Assembly (NCBI GenBank): GCA_002419295.1
Contig: DIFW01000017.1
Span: 57,660-121,659 of the forward strand
Reading direction: 5' to 3'
Source of the DNA: Patescibacteria group bacterium UBA5738
GTDB taxonomy: Bacteria > Patescibacteriota > Minisyncoccia > Minisyncoccales > UBA5738
DNA length: 64,000 bases
Under the pieces are notes generated by a model. It was not told the origin of the DNA. It was given only the letters and a program-made list of their open reading frames with translations, and made no database searches. How positions within the stretch are numbered: the stretch's first letter is position 1; each line of letters starts with the position of its first letter. Below are positions 1 to 9,287 of the stretch, piece after piece. Both the position numbers and the translations under genes were made by a program.

Positions 1-433
1 GTTTGTTTTTCGCCGGCGGGAAACCGGCAAACATAAATTTGTCCGTGGCAAAACCGGAAACGCTCAACGCCGCGATCGCGGCATTCGCGCCCGGAACGGG
101 AATAATTTTAACACTATCGCCGAATTCTTCCACCACCGCTTCCACCAGCCGGTTGCCCGGGTCACTGATACCGGGCGTGCCGGCGTCGGAGACCAGCGCC
201 AAGTTTTTTCCCTCCTTCAGCAATTTTAAAATTTCGCCGGTCTTTTCTGCGTCCGAATGCTGGTGGTAACTCAACAGCGGCTTTGCGATTTCATAATTAT
301 CAAGCAAAACTTTGGTCACGCGCGTGTCTTCGCACAATATCAAATCCGCGCTTTTCAGCGCTTCAACCGCCCGCAATGTCATATCGTCCAAATTGCCGAT
401 CGGCGTCGCCGCAATGTATAAAATCCCGGACAT
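1..433 (-). CDS. rsmI: 16S rRNA (cytidine-2'-O)-methyltransferase RsmI, N-terminal part
   Basis: The first 144 codons of RsmI are present; the rest lies beyond the left window edge. RsmI methylates the 2'-O of C1402 in 16S rRNA using SAM. The N-terminus has the SAM-dependent tetrapyrrole-methylase-like signatures TPIGNLDD (residues 10-17), SDAGTPGISDPG (82-93) and PGANAAIAALSVSG (114-127). The start ATG at 433 lies 2 nt after the stop of the upstream membrane-protein gene, so the two are probably cotranscribed. Family assignment is firm; completeness cannot be judged. Confidence 0.93.
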   Translation of the reverse strand, partial: MSGILYIAATPIGNLDDMTLRAVEALKSADLILCEDTRVTKVLLDNYEIAKPLLSYHQHSDAEKTGEILKLLKEGKNLALVSDAGTPGISDPGNRLVEAVVEEFGDSVKIIPVPGANAAIAALSVSGFATDKFMFAGFPPAKNK

Positions 434-435
434 AA

Positions 436-1467
436 TTATTCGTTTAATCTTTTATTGCGCATCAAATAATCCCTTACAAAGTCGTATAAAACACCAAACA
501 AAGGAATCGCCAAAATCGCGCCGGCGACTCCCCAAATCGCTTTTCCGGCCAAAAGCGAGAGTAGCACCAATATCGCGGGAAACTCAATGAATTTCTTTGA
601 AAGCAAGGGAATCACCAGATTGTTTTCCAATTGCTGGATTATCGTGAAAATCGCAATCGCGGCCGCCGCCTTTTGCCACGAATCAAGCAACGCTACCAGC
701 GCGATCACCGCGCCCGAAGCAATCGGGCCGATAAACGGCACAATATCGGCCACTCCCGCGAAAAATCCCAGAAACACCGGATAGCGAATATCCAGCGCCC
801 AGCATGCCAGCGAAGTGAACACCCCCACCGCCAGCATTCCCGCCAAACGCACCGCGAACCATCCCGAAATCTTCACTTGCGCCCTTCCCCACCAATCTAA
901 AACGATTTTTTCCCGTTTGGCTGGAATGGCCAGCAAAATAAATTTTTTAATGCCGGCGGCCTCCAAGGAGAAGAATGCCGCGGCGACGATTATGGTGAAT
1001 GTCGTTAAAATGCCGCCAAACAATACGCCCAGCGACCCGATAATTCCCGAAGACGCGCCCACCATCCAATCGCGGACCGCGGCGACAAACGCGTCCATGC
1101 TTTGGAAAATCACAAATCCCATTCCCGAAAGAAACGGCGACACTTTTTCGAAATAAAGCGGGAACAACTGTCCCAATTGCTGGGTCTCAATGGCAAAAAT
1201 CGGCGCGAGCCAATAAATTCCCGCCCCAAAAATTCCGAAAACGGAAAAATAAACCAAAAACACGGATGCCCCGCGCGGCACTTTCAATTTTTCCAAAAAG
1301 TCCACCGCCGGATTGAAAAGCACGGAAATAATCAACGCAAAAAGCGCCAGCGACAAAACCTCCCGCGCCAAATACAGCGCGTATCCCACCGCCAATGCCA
1401 AACCGATCTTTGCCAGCATTGCCCATGAAACATCAATTGTTTTTTTATCTCCGCCGATTGAAAACAT
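436..1467 (-). CDS. AI-2E/PerM family transporter-like membrane protein
   Basis: This 343-aa polytopic membrane protein resembles the AI-2E transporter (PerM, formerly UPF0118) family in length and layout. There are paired N-terminal hydrophobic segments (about residues 15-55), a central amphipathic stretch, and a C-terminal set of helices with the glycine-rich run GFFAGVADIVPFIGPIASGA that is typical of the family. Members are proposed permeases; the substrate is unknown and AI-2 export should not be assumed. It is sandwiched between an M16 peptidase gene (9 nt upstream) and rsmI, in one apparent minus-strand transcription unit. Confidence 0.85.
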   Translation of the reverse strand: MFSIGGDKKTIDVSWAMLAKIGLALAVGYALYLAREVLSLALFALIISVLFNPAVDFLEKLKVPRGASVFLVYFSVFGIFGAGIYWLAPIFAIETQQLGQLFPLYFEKVSPFLSGMGFVIFQSMDAFVAAVRDWMVGASSGIIGSLGVLFGGILTTFTIIVAAAFFSLEAAGIKKFILLAIPAKREKIVLDWWGRAQVKISGWFAVRLAGMLAVGVFTSLACWALDIRYPVFLGFFAGVADIVPFIGPIASGAVIALVALLDSWQKAAAAIAIFTIIQQLENNLVIPLLSKKFIEFPAILVLLSLLAGKAIWGVAGAILAIPLFGVLYDFVRDYLMRNKRLNE

Positions 1468-1476
1468 ATTCTTTGA

Positions 1477-2748
1477 TTATAGCGCCTCTTCGAGTAAATC
1501 GCGAAACCTTGATTCGCCGCCATAAGGTCCGATCACCGCCAAATTCAACTTTTCGGGTTTGAAAATATCACGCGCCGCCTCTTGAATATCATCAACGGTC
1601 ACTTGCTTTATTTTCTCATAGATTTCCTCAGGTTCCAATATCCGGCCTTCCAGCAATTCTTGCTCGCCGTAGAACAATCCTTTGGCATGGGACGATTCCA
1701 GCGCGATGGCGCTCCTGCCGGTGTAATTGTCTTTGGCCCGTTGCAATTCCGCCGCCGAAACTTGGCTGGCGCGAATTTTTTTAAATTCCCCCAAAATCAC
1801 TTTGATGCCCTCATCCAGGCGATCGCTGTTTAAATTGGCCGTCGCCGCCAGTGAACCAGAGTCGGGATCCATTGACAATTCCGTGTGCACATCATAGACC
1901 AGCCCACGCTTGAATCTCACCTCTTCCATCAAGCGGGAAGAAAACATTCCCCCCAAAACGGTTTCCAGCAATTCCAGCGCCCGGCGACGCGGATAACTGT
2001 AGTCAAACGCTCTTACCCCCAGTGCGATCTGCGTTTGATTAGTGTCTTTTTTATAAATCAAAACCTGCGGCGTTTCCTGCTTTTCCGCCACAGCGGCTTT
2101 TTTTGCCGGATCTTTGGCGGCAAACCGCCCGAAATATTTTTTTGTCAATTTTTCAGCTTCATTTTCGTCAAAATTGCCGGAGACGCAAACAACTGTGTTT
2201 TGCGCCGCATAATTTTTGTCCCGGTATTCCAAAAGCCGGTCGCGGGAGATACCTTTAACCGTTTCAATCGTCCCGACGATGTCCCGCCCCGCCGGCTGGT
2301 CGCCGTAAAGCGCCTGGTTCCAAACCGTCCAAATATGACGCATCGGGTGGTCATGAAACATATTGATTTCTTCAATGATCGTTCCCCGCTCTTTTTCAAT
2401 TTCTTCGGCCGGCAAAACGGAGTTCAAAAAAATATCGGCGACCAAATCAAACGCCGCTTCAAATTTTTTGCTTTGCACCTTGGCGTAATAACCGGTCATC
2501 TCCTGCGAAGTAAACGCGTTGGCAACGCCGCCCAGCCCGTCAATTTCCGAAAAAACAGCCATTTCCGTCAAGCGCTTTTTGGTGCCCTTGAATTGCAAAT
2601 GCTCCAGAAAATGGGAGATACCGCTGATCTCTTTGGTTTCGTATTTGGAACCCGTACCCACCAGCGTCAAAACCGTTACCGTATCGGTGTTCGCGGAGTT
2701 TACCGTGATCAGCCTCAACCCGTTGGGCAATGTTGTTTTTTTATACAT
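1477..2748 (-). CDS. M16 family zinc peptidase
   Basis: This 423-aa protein has the inverted zinc motif HFLEH at residues 46-50 (HxxEH). The acidic stretch EKERGTIIEEINMF about 75 residues later should supply the third zinc ligand. It is about one M16 core repeat pair long, like processing peptidase-type M16B enzymes that work as dimers. The C-terminal half (VYDVHTELS, SLAATANLNSDR) matches the non-catalytic half of the family. No signal peptide or membrane segment is visible, so it is likely cytosolic. It lies just downstream of the prepilin array and could be cotranscribed with it. Substrate unknown. Confidence 0.92.
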   Translation of the reverse strand: MYKKTTLPNGLRLITVNSANTDTVTVLTLVGTGSKYETKEISGISHFLEHLQFKGTKKRLTEMAVFSEIDGLGGVANAFTSQEMTGYYAKVQSKKFEAAFDLVADIFLNSVLPAEEIEKERGTIIEEINMFHDHPMRHIWTVWNQALYGDQPAGRDIVGTIETVKGISRDRLLEYRDKNYAAQNTVVCVSGNFDENEAEKLTKKYFGRFAAKDPAKKAAVAEKQETPQVLIYKKDTNQTQIALGVRAFDYSYPRRRALELLETVLGGMFSSRLMEEVRFKRGLVYDVHTELSMDPDSGSLAATANLNSDRLDEGIKVILGEFKKIRASQVSAAELQRAKDNYTGRSAIALESSHAKGLFYGEQELLEGRILEPEEIYEKIKQVTVDDIQEAARDIFKPEKLNLAVIGPYGGESRFRDLLEEAL

Positions 2749-2799
2749 ATAATTTACCGCTGAATAATTAACGAATGTATTACTTTAAAATTTTTACGC

Positions 2800-3354
2800 T
2801 TATTTTTCAAAACCGCCAATAACCCAGTCAAATTCACCCTGCCAGTTCCGGTTCGGACAATTCCATCCCGGGCTTGCCGGATGCGGCCGGCCGCTGGTTT
2901 CCATATCAATGATCCCCAAAACAAAGAATGCTCCTCTGGCCGCATCACAATTGGCATATCCGGCGCTGTAACGATGATAACAGTAACCATAACATCCGGT
3001 GCCGGATCCCCCTCTGGGGTCTGTCGGCACTTGTTTCAGCAACCCTGCCGTTTCCAACATGCCAATGAACGGGCTGTTATTGCCGTCATTACATGGCCCT
3101 TGGTCCCATCCGTCGCAACAAGCATCCGATGAAATCGGCGGGAACCCTCCGTATTGGACATTATACATCTGCAGTGCCAGCACAATTTGCCGCATATCAC
3201 TCACCCGCCGCGCGTCGCGCGCTTTTGCACGGGTATCGGTCATCGCCACCAGCACCATCCCCGATAACACACCGATGATGGAAATCACCACCAAAAGTTC
3301 GATTAAAGTAAACCCGTTCTTGCTTGCCAAATTGGATTCAAAGGGAAAAATCAT
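2800..3354 (-). CDS. type IV prepilin-like protein
   Basis: This 184-aa protein has a class III signal: a short charged leader, then [20 protein letters not shown] starting near residue 15. Prepilin peptidase would cut before F and methylate it. The hydrophobic helix is followed by an Arg-rich amphipathic stretch with [11 protein letters not shown], shared by all four prepilins here. The C-terminal domain is Cys-rich ([16 protein letters not shown]), unlike its paralogues. It is the last pilin in the cluster. Major or minor pilin status cannot be told from sequence; the pilB gene at 30.4 kb is a plausible motor. Confidence 0.9.
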   Translation of the reverse strand: MIFPFESNLASKNGFTLIELLVVISIIGVLSGMVLVAMTDTRAKARDARRVSDMRQIVLALQMYNVQYGGFPPISSDACCDGWDQGPCNDGNNSPFIGMLETAGLLKQVPTDPRGGSGTGCYGYCYHRYSAGYANCDAARGAFFVLGIIDMETSGRPHPASPGWNCPNRNWQGEFDWVIGGFEK

Positions 3355-3398
3355 CTCTCTTTTTAAAATTACCCGATAATCATTTTTCGTAATGAAAA

Positions 3399-3980
3399 TT
3401 ATTTTTGGCGCATCCCGACGGTGATCACGCCATAATTAACACTGCTCGGATTGGTACTGCCATAATTAAAAAAATATCCGGACGGATAATCCGTACCGCT
3501 CACGGTGCAAGGACAAGTCCGTGTGCCGGGAGACGCCATATTCGGTTTTTCAAGGCGATAAGAAAGCATGTACCAATGCCCCGAACATCCGTAACCGGAA
3601 GCGTAATAGGCATAAAGATAGGTGCTGGTCGTTGTCCACGGATAATTAACCGGATTGGTGATCGGAGTATTAACCGGGTCTGCGGGCAAACTGATATACG
3701 GCGCCAATTGCGTTTTAAAAGCGTTCCAATTAGTCTCATTGTTGCTGATTGTCCAGCCTCTTACCGGATAGGTGCCCTTCTCCGCGTAATACAATTCCAG
3801 CGCCTTGCGGATTTGAGTGATGTCGTTAACCCTCCGCGCGTCCCGCGCTCTGGCACGCGCATCGGTCATCGCCACCAAAACCATCCCCGACAGCACGCCG
3901 ATGATGGAAATCACCACCAGAAGCTCGATCAGAGTGAAGCCGTTCTTGCCCGGGTTTAATCTAGCAAAGAACTCCGGCAT
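3399..3980 (-). CDS. type IV prepilin-like protein
   Basis: The start is placed at the ATG at 3980 ([17 protein letters not shown]), because two sister genes begin with the same MPDFFAKL/MFEFFAKL pattern; an in-frame ATG 42 nt upstream gives an implausible leader. The result is 193 aa. It has the prepilin peptidase site G/FTLIE, a 20-residue hydrophobic helix and the conserved [26 protein letters not shown] segment, followed by a Gly/Tyr/Ser-rich globular domain. The last is very like the prepilin at 5006-5536 ([17 protein letters not shown], WYMLxxRxEKP, ITVGMxQK), so the two are recent paralogues. Confidence 0.9.
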   Translation of the reverse strand: MPEFFARLNPGKNGFTLIELLVVISIIGVLSGMVLVAMTDARARARDARRVNDITQIRKALELYYAEKGTYPVRGWTISNNETNWNAFKTQLAPYISLPADPVNTPITNPVNYPWTTTSTYLYAYYASGYGCSGHWYMLSYRLEKPNMASPGTRTCPCTVSGTDYPSGYFFNYGSTNPSSVNYGVITVGMRQK

Positions 3981-4162
3981 TACAACTTGCCCCGCAATCA
4001 CGCAAACCGCCGGTACCGGCAAATTTCATTTCTTGCAAGACATATTAATTTTCTTTTTTGCATCCTTATCATAAAAATCCGGCTTATTATAAACACTCAA
4101 TAAAACTAGTTTTTCTTGGAAATGAGAAAATCATAAAACTCTCGCCGGATAATTACTTATGC

Positions 4163-4750
4163 TTATATTCCCAGATAACCGCATTGGCGGCAAGACCCGC
4201 CGGGAGGACAATGAATGGCAGATTTACCACTTTCCCAGGCCGCCCATTTCCACCCTAGACAATCATTGTCATTATTCGGAAATTTATCCGTTTGAAATGA
4301 TAATTGATAAGCCCCATTGATAGTATTCACTGGCGACGGCAACCAATATGATCCGGGAGAGGCATAAATATATGTCCAATAAACGCGGCCAATGTCTCCG
4401 TATGACGGATCTTTAGGGATTTGCTTTAGATAAGTTACCAGCGCGGCATTGACGCTGTCGCTGCCATGCGGACCGCCGCCCCAACATTCTTCCGTGGAAG
4501 GTATCCCAAGACACACGATTTGCCCGCCCGTACCCGGATATGAACCGTGTTCGGCGGCATACATTTCTATCGCGGTTCTTATCTGCCGGATATCCGATAC
4601 CCGCCGCGCGTCCCTTGCCTTTTCCCGAAACCCCGTCATTGCCACCAACACCATCCCCGATAACACACCGATGATGGAAATCACCACCAAAAGTTCGATT
4701 AGGGTAAAACCTTTTTTGTTCGATTTTAGTTTGGCAAAAAAATCCGGCAT
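4163..4750 (-). CDS. type IV prepilin-like protein
   Basis: A 195-aa prepilin with leader MPDFFAKLKSNKKG and cleavage site G/FTLIE, then the hydrophobic helix and a [20 protein letters not shown] amphipathic region. The C-terminal domain is longer and distinct, with YAAEHGSYPGTGGQIVCLGI and a Cys-rich end (CPPGGSCRQCGYLGI) that may form a disulphide-stabilised loop. It sits between the prepilin at 3399 and the small membrane protein at 4761. Confidence 0.9.
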   Translation of the reverse strand: MPDFFAKLKSNKKGFTLIELLVVISIIGVLSGMVLVAMTGFREKARDARRVSDIRQIRTAIEMYAAEHGSYPGTGGQIVCLGIPSTEECWGGGPHGSDSVNAALVTYLKQIPKDPSYGDIGRVYWTYIYASPGSYWLPSPVNTINGAYQLSFQTDKFPNNDNDCLGWKWAAWESGKSAIHCPPGGSCRQCGYLGI

Positions 4751-4760
4751 TATGCTTTAC

Positions 4761-4994
4761 TTAATGAATCATTTCCCCGGAAACATCGTAATTAACGGTT
4801 TGGTTTTTGGCGTTCTGCTGATAGAAATAATATCCCCAAAACGCGACGGTCAAAACCAGGCACACAATAATGATAACGATCTGAATTTTTTTCTTTTTCG
4901 CGCCCCGCTCCAAATCCGGCGGCGGGGCAATCTCGGTTTGCGGCTTGGCAGTATAATCGCTGAAATCAATGCCTTTATTTTGATTTGAGTCCAT
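4761..4994 (-). CDS. small single-pass membrane protein in the prepilin cluster
   Basis: A 77-aa protein with a polar N-terminus (about 35 residues, Lys-rich at GAKKKK), one membrane helix (IQIVIIIVCLVLTVAFWGYYF, about residues 38-58) and a short polar tail. The positive-inside rule puts the N-terminus in the cytoplasm. No family recognised. It lies 10 nt downstream of its upstream gene's stop and 10 nt from the next pilin, so it is probably part of the pilin operon and might be an assembly or accessory subunit; that is inference from position only. Confidence 0.65.
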   Translation of the reverse strand: MDSNQNKGIDFSDYTAKPQTEIAPPPDLERGAKKKKIQIVIIIVCLVLTVAFWGYYFYQQNAKNQTVNYDVSGEMIH

Positions 4995-5005
4995 ATTTTT
5001 GAAAA

Positions 5006-5536
5006 TTATTTTTGCACCATACCAATAGTAAGAGTGCCGGAATAATTATAGGTGCCATTGGGACATTTTACCCCGGGAGATACAATACTACCCGGTTTTT
5101 CTATCCTGGCTAACAACATATACCAATGCCGGGTGAATGAAGCATCCGGGACATAAGTGCCCGTTCCCGTATAATAACTATAAGTATAAACATCGGCAGT
5201 ATACGCATGTCCGGAAGAAGGCGCGTTGATCGGATCTTTGGGAAGGGCGATATAAGGCGCCAGCGGTGTCACCAGCGCTTGCCACGCGGCCGCGTCGTTG
5301 CTACTTCTCCACCCAATTGCATTAGGATAGATTGCGTTCTCCGCGTAATACAATTCCAGCGCCTTGCGGATTTGGGTAATATCGTTCACCCGCCGCGCGT
5401 CGCGCGCTCTGGCGCGCGTATCGGTCATCGCCACCAAAACCATCCCCGACAGCGTGCCGATGATGGAAATCACCACCAGAAGTTCGATCAGAGTAAAACC
5501 ATTGGATGGTTTTAACTTGGCAAAAAACTCAAACAT
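5006..5536 (-). CDS. type IV prepilin-like protein
   Basis: The start is placed at the ATG at 5536 (MFEFFAKLKPSNGFTL) by analogy with the sister genes, and a GAGGG stretch lies just upstream. The 176-aa product has the G/FTLIE site, the hydrophobic helix, [26 protein letters not shown], and a C-terminal domain ending LTIGMVQK, closely paralogous to the 3399-3980 gene. First of the array in the direction of transcription, directly behind glyQS. Confidence 0.9.
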   Translation of the reverse strand: MFEFFAKLKPSNGFTLIELLVVISIIGTLSGMVLVAMTDTRARARDARRVNDITQIRKALELYYAENAIYPNAIGWRSSNDAAAWQALVTPLAPYIALPKDPINAPSSGHAYTADVYTYSYYTGTGTYVPDASFTRHWYMLLARIEKPGSIVSPGVKCPNGTYNYSGTLTIGMVQK

Positions 5537-5610
5537 TCGCCCTCGCCCCGCGGTCACGCAAAACCCGACTTCGCCGAATCCGGTTTCCCGCGGCACAAAT
5601 TAACCTTTCT

Positions 5611-7002
5611 TCATCCCGAATATAACCCGCGCTTGACATAATCGGCAAGCAAATTCATCTTCACGCGCGTCTGCGCCATAGTATCGCGATCGCGCACCGT
5701 GGCATCATCACCGGCAAGCGAATCAAAATCCACGGTAATGCAATAGGGCGTGCCGATCTCGTCCTGGCGGCGATAGCGTTTGCCGATATTGCCAGAATCG
5801 TCAAACTCGCACATAAATTCCTCGCGCAACGCTTCATAGACTTCCCGCGCTTTGGCGACAAGTTCGGGTTTGTTTTTCAACAACGGGAAAATTGCCGCTT
5901 TGATCGGCGCCAATCTCCGGTCAAACTTCATCACTGTGCGCGTCTCGCCGTTAACTTCCTCTTCGGCATAAGCTTTGTCCAAAAACATAAAAAACAGCCG
6001 GTTCAAACCCACGGAAGTTTCCATAATGTGGGGAATGAATTTTTCGCCGCTTTGAGGATCGGCATAACTCAAGTCCTGCCCGGAAAATTTGGAATGCTGG
6101 CTCAAATCCCAATCGCCGCGCGCGTGGATGCCCTCCACTTCCTTGTATCCGCCCAGCGCCTTGAAATTATATTCAATGTCATACGCTTCGGAAGCATAAT
6201 GCGCCAATTTTTCATGCTTGTACCAGCGGATATCGCTTTCATCCATCCCATAATTCAAATACCAGTTCCAACGAGTTTGCTTCCAATCATTATATTTTTC
6301 TTTCATCATCGACGGATGCAAAAAATACTGCATCTCCATCTGTTCAAACTCGCGCGTGCGGAAAATAAACTGCCGCGCCACGATCTCGTTGCGAAACGCC
6401 TTGCCTACTTGCGCGATACCGAACGGCAATTTCACTCTGGCGGTATCCAGCGTGTTTTTATATTCCAAATAGATGCCGCCGCAGGTTTCCGGCCGCAAAT
6501 AAACCACATTTTCTTCGCTCAACGCGTCGGTGGGAGAGCCCAGATTGGATTTGACCATCAATGAAAATCTTTTTGCCGCGGTTAAATCCGTCGATCCGCA
6601 ATTGGCGCATTTGAGTTTTTTTTCGCTCCGCAGTTTGTCCAATTCGGCATTAAGAAATTCCAGCGGCTGTTTGTCCGCCGACACTCCGAATTGCTCCAGA
6701 ATATGATCGGCGCGCCAGCGGGCTTTGCATTTTTTGCAATCAACTTGCGGATCATCAAAACTGTCCACATGCCCGGAAGCGAGCCATGTCGTCGGATGCA
6801 TAAAAATCGCGCTGTCCAAACCCACAACATCGTCGCGCAACTGCACCATATGCCGCCACCACGCGTCGCGAATGTTGTTTTTCAAGAGCGTACCGTAATG
6901 GCCATAGTCATAAATCGCGGCAAACCCTCCATATATTTCCGAGGACGGAAAAACGAATCCCCTTCTTTTGGCCAACGAGATGATATTTTGCAAATAATCC
7001 AT
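5611..7002 (-). CDS. glyQS: glycyl-tRNA synthetase (alpha2 type)
   Basis: A 463-aa class II aminoacyl-tRNA synthetase that charges tRNA-Gly. It opens with the family signature of a glycine ligase (ISLAKRRGFVFPSSEIYGG). A zinc site is formed by C89-x2-C92 and C132-x2-C135. Motif 2 is FRNEIVARQFIFRTREFEQMEMQYF, and the motif 3 region follows. It has the anticodon-binding C-terminal domain (VAKAREVYEALR, GKRYRRQDEIGTPYCITVDFD). It is the single-chain dimeric type, not the alpha2-beta2 form. Confidence 0.96.
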   Translation of the reverse strand: MDYLQNIISLAKRRGFVFPSSEIYGGFAAIYDYGHYGTLLKNNIRDAWWRHMVQLRDDVVGLDSAIFMHPTTWLASGHVDSFDDPQVDCKKCKARWRADHILEQFGVSADKQPLEFLNAELDKLRSEKKLKCANCGSTDLTAAKRFSLMVKSNLGSPTDALSEENVVYLRPETCGGIYLEYKNTLDTARVKLPFGIAQVGKAFRNEIVARQFIFRTREFEQMEMQYFLHPSMMKEKYNDWKQTRWNWYLNYGMDESDIRWYKHEKLAHYASEAYDIEYNFKALGGYKEVEGIHARGDWDLSQHSKFSGQDLSYADPQSGEKFIPHIMETSVGLNRLFFMFLDKAYAEEEVNGETRTVMKFDRRLAPIKAAIFPLLKNKPELVAKAREVYEALREEFMCEFDDSGNIGKRYRRQDEIGTPYCITVDFDSLAGDDATVRDRDTMAQTRVKMNLLADYVKRGLYSG

Positions 7003-7031
7003 ATTTCAAATGAAAAATTTAAATAGATTTT

Positions 7032-8711
7032 CTAATTTGTTTTTGGCTGGACGATGCCGCTGTTTTCAACCAGCGCCGGATCGGAAAGCGAGGCTGTGTC
7101 AATGGCAGGGGCGATTGATTCCAGCGGAATACCAGTCCAACCGTCATTGCCTTTTATCACCGCTTGGCCGATGATCCCGGCGGTGCCGCCGATCTGGGAA
7201 TTCATCGGCGTTACCGCCACTTGAAATGAAATGTTAAGCGGATTGGAAACCAGCCCTTGTCCCGCCGACATATCGCCGATGGTCCAAACGATTTCCCGGG
7301 TCGTTTGATCATATGCCAATTTTTCGGCTTGATTCTCGGGAAAAATCTTGCCGGCGGCCAATTGCGCCTCCGGCGGCAAAACCGCGCGCGCGCTCACCGC
7401 GCCGACATTCGAATAATAATTTTTCACTTGCCATGTAACCGTATAGGTTGTCGGCGCGCCGGCCTGAGGCGGCAAAGGCCCAGTATTGCCGAATATCTCA
7501 TCGCCATAGAACGCCTTTTGCGTTAATTCCAATTTGGAGCTGATTTTGGTGGTGAATTCCTCGCGCGCCGGACCGATCATTATCTTGTTGGTAAGTTCCG
7601 GCCGATTCAAACGGCTCAAATCGTCTTTCAGCTTCACCCAGAATTCCGCTTTTCCTTCGTCCATCACCGGCAGATAGGCCAACCCGTTGTTCTGCCGCCA
7701 GTCGAATACCAGCGAATTGTTGCCGGTTTGGAAATTACCGGTTTCTGATTTTATCGTCGTCAAATCATACAAATCACCTTCCAGATTATCGATTAAGACC
7801 AGATTATAAAGCTCGCTGTCGCTCACATTTTTATAATAAATCTCGTAATGCAACCACTCTCCCGGCTTGGCGGTGTAATTGGCGTCGCCGTTGATGGTTT
7901 GCCGCAACGCGACCGTGGGCTTGACGATTTTGGTGCCTTTTTCAATTTCTTTCAACTGCATATACTGGCCGTCTTTCCAAATACCGATGCGCGCCCGAAA
8001 AACCTTTCCTTCGTTCAAAGACCCGGAAAGCCGTCCGGAGACATCAATCGTACCCGACTGGTTTTTATTCAATACCGGCACCACCCATTCGTCTTTATCG
8101 AAAGATTCCGGCGTTGAATGCGAAAATGAATACCCCGCGGGATAGTCCATATTGACGCGCAAATCGGTGAGAAGCCAATCCACATTGGAAAAATAATTTA
8201 TCTTGAAGCGAAAATCTTTGTCGGCCTCCACGGTGGAAGCAATATCCATATCCAAATCCAAAGGCACCTCTTTCATTATTGTGGTAAATGTCGTCGCCGA
8301 CTCAAAGCGCGCGCTCAAATTTTTCGGCTGGTAGGAAAGCACCGCGCTTGCCACTCTGGCATCGCCGGCTTTTCCCACCACGCGAAATTTGAAAGTGAAG
8401 CTTTTTTCTTCTCCGGGATAAATCGCGCCGCCCAGCTTTTCGGATTCAAGCACTTCTTTGGCAAAGATTTTATCGTCTTTAACCGAAAAATCCGGCGCCG
8501 TAAAAATCAGATTGGGATTTTCCAGCCGGAATTCGCCGTTGTTTTTGTACTTCACCACATATTCCACTTCCTGCCCCAAAACCGCTTCGCGGGGACCGAA
8601 AATTTCCAATTTCAATTCTTCTTTCGAGTAAATGTTTTTGCGCCAAAAACCATAACCCACGGCGGCAATCACTAAAACAAAAACGATTAAAATTTTAACA
8701 AATTTGCTCAT
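7032..8711 (-). CDS. membrane-anchored surface protein with DUF11-like repeats
   Basis: A 559-aa protein with one N-terminal membrane helix (residues 5-22), and the rest predicted to be outside the cell. The ectodomain shows repeated beta-rich modules of the conserved-repeat (DUF11/NEAT-like adhesin) style: GQEVEYVVKYKNNGEFRLENP near 50, KPGEWLHYEIYYKNVSDSELYNL near 285, and PTTYTVTWQVKNYYSNVGAV near 420. Such modules usually build cell-surface stalks. It has no LPXTG sorting signal, so it is held by the N-terminal helix. Role unknown. Confidence 0.7.
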   Translation of the reverse strand: MSKFVKILIVFVLVIAAVGYGFWRKNIYSKEELKLEIFGPREAVLGQEVEYVVKYKNNGEFRLENPNLIFTAPDFSVKDDKIFAKEVLESEKLGGAIYPGEEKSFTFKFRVVGKAGDARVASAVLSYQPKNLSARFESATTFTTIMKEVPLDLDMDIASTVEADKDFRFKINYFSNVDWLLTDLRVNMDYPAGYSFSHSTPESFDKDEWVVPVLNKNQSGTIDVSGRLSGSLNEGKVFRARIGIWKDGQYMQLKEIEKGTKIVKPTVALRQTINGDANYTAKPGEWLHYEIYYKNVSDSELYNLVLIDNLEGDLYDLTTIKSETGNFQTGNNSLVFDWRQNNGLAYLPVMDEGKAEFWVKLKDDLSRLNRPELTNKIMIGPAREEFTTKISSKLELTQKAFYGDEIFGNTGPLPPQAGAPTTYTVTWQVKNYYSNVGAVSARAVLPPEAQLAAGKIFPENQAEKLAYDQTTREIVWTIGDMSAGQGLVSNPLNISFQVAVTPMNSQIGGTAGIIGQAVIKGNDGWTGIPLESIAPAIDTASLSDPALVENSGIVQPKTN

Positions 8712-8729
8712 TGAAAATTTGATGATTGC

Positions 8730-9275
8730 TTAATAAAACTTTTTTGGATTCAGGCTGTTTACTCCGGACACAAAATTGCGCCTGCTTTCAGAATCATACT
8801 TAAGTTTTTTAACCTCATCGGAAGTGAAGCTTCGGAGCGACGGATGGCTCCACCTGCCCTCTTTCACCGCTGTCTGCATAGATCTTAATTTATCTCCTCT
8901 CACCCACGCATCACCGCTCCCTCCAAGAATTCTGGCCATCGTTTTTTTCGCTTTCTCTTTTGATGCAAATGATTCCGGAAGTGCTTTTCCCCACGATTCC
9001 GCCAGCGCCGGCGCGATTTTTTTCAATTGCTCCGACCCCTGCGCGCCATAATATTTTTTAATTTCTTCTTTAGTTTTTCCGGATTTTTCTTGTATTTTTG
9101 GAGCAATCGTCTTGGCCTTATCTGTTGTTATATTGGAACGACTGCCGCCAAACCGCGATGTCGGGCGATTTAAAAGATCCCCGCCTTCGGAGAACGAATG
9201 ACCCAAAACATTTTCATTCTCGTTGCTGTTTTCCGGTTTTGTGCCGCCGCCAAAAAAATTTCCAAAGATTGACAT
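8730..9275 (-). CDS. hypothetical cytosolic protein
   Basis: A 181-aa protein of no recognised family. The first 60 residues are low-complexity and rich in Gly, Asn, Ser (FGNFFGGGTKPENSNENEN). The rest is charged and helical (KTKEEIKKYYGAQGSEQLKKIAPALAES). No signal, helix or Cys motif is visible. It lies 18 nt upstream of the DUF11-like surface protein gene on the same strand and may be cotranscribed. Confidence 0.6.
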   Translation of the reverse strand: MSIFGNFFGGGTKPENSNENENVLGHSFSEGGDLLNRPTSRFGGSRSNITTDKAKTIAPKIQEKSGKTKEEIKKYYGAQGSEQLKKIAPALAESWGKALPESFASKEKAKKTMARILGGSGDAWVRGDKLRSMQTAVKEGRWSHPSLRSFTSDEVKKLKYDSESRRNFVSGVNSLNPKKFY

Positions 9276-9287
9276 CGTGCCGTTAAA

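Noticed and set aside
7032..8711. Sortase-anchored protein
   Set aside because: No LPXTG-type motif or C-terminal hydrophobic tail; the only membrane segment is N-terminal.
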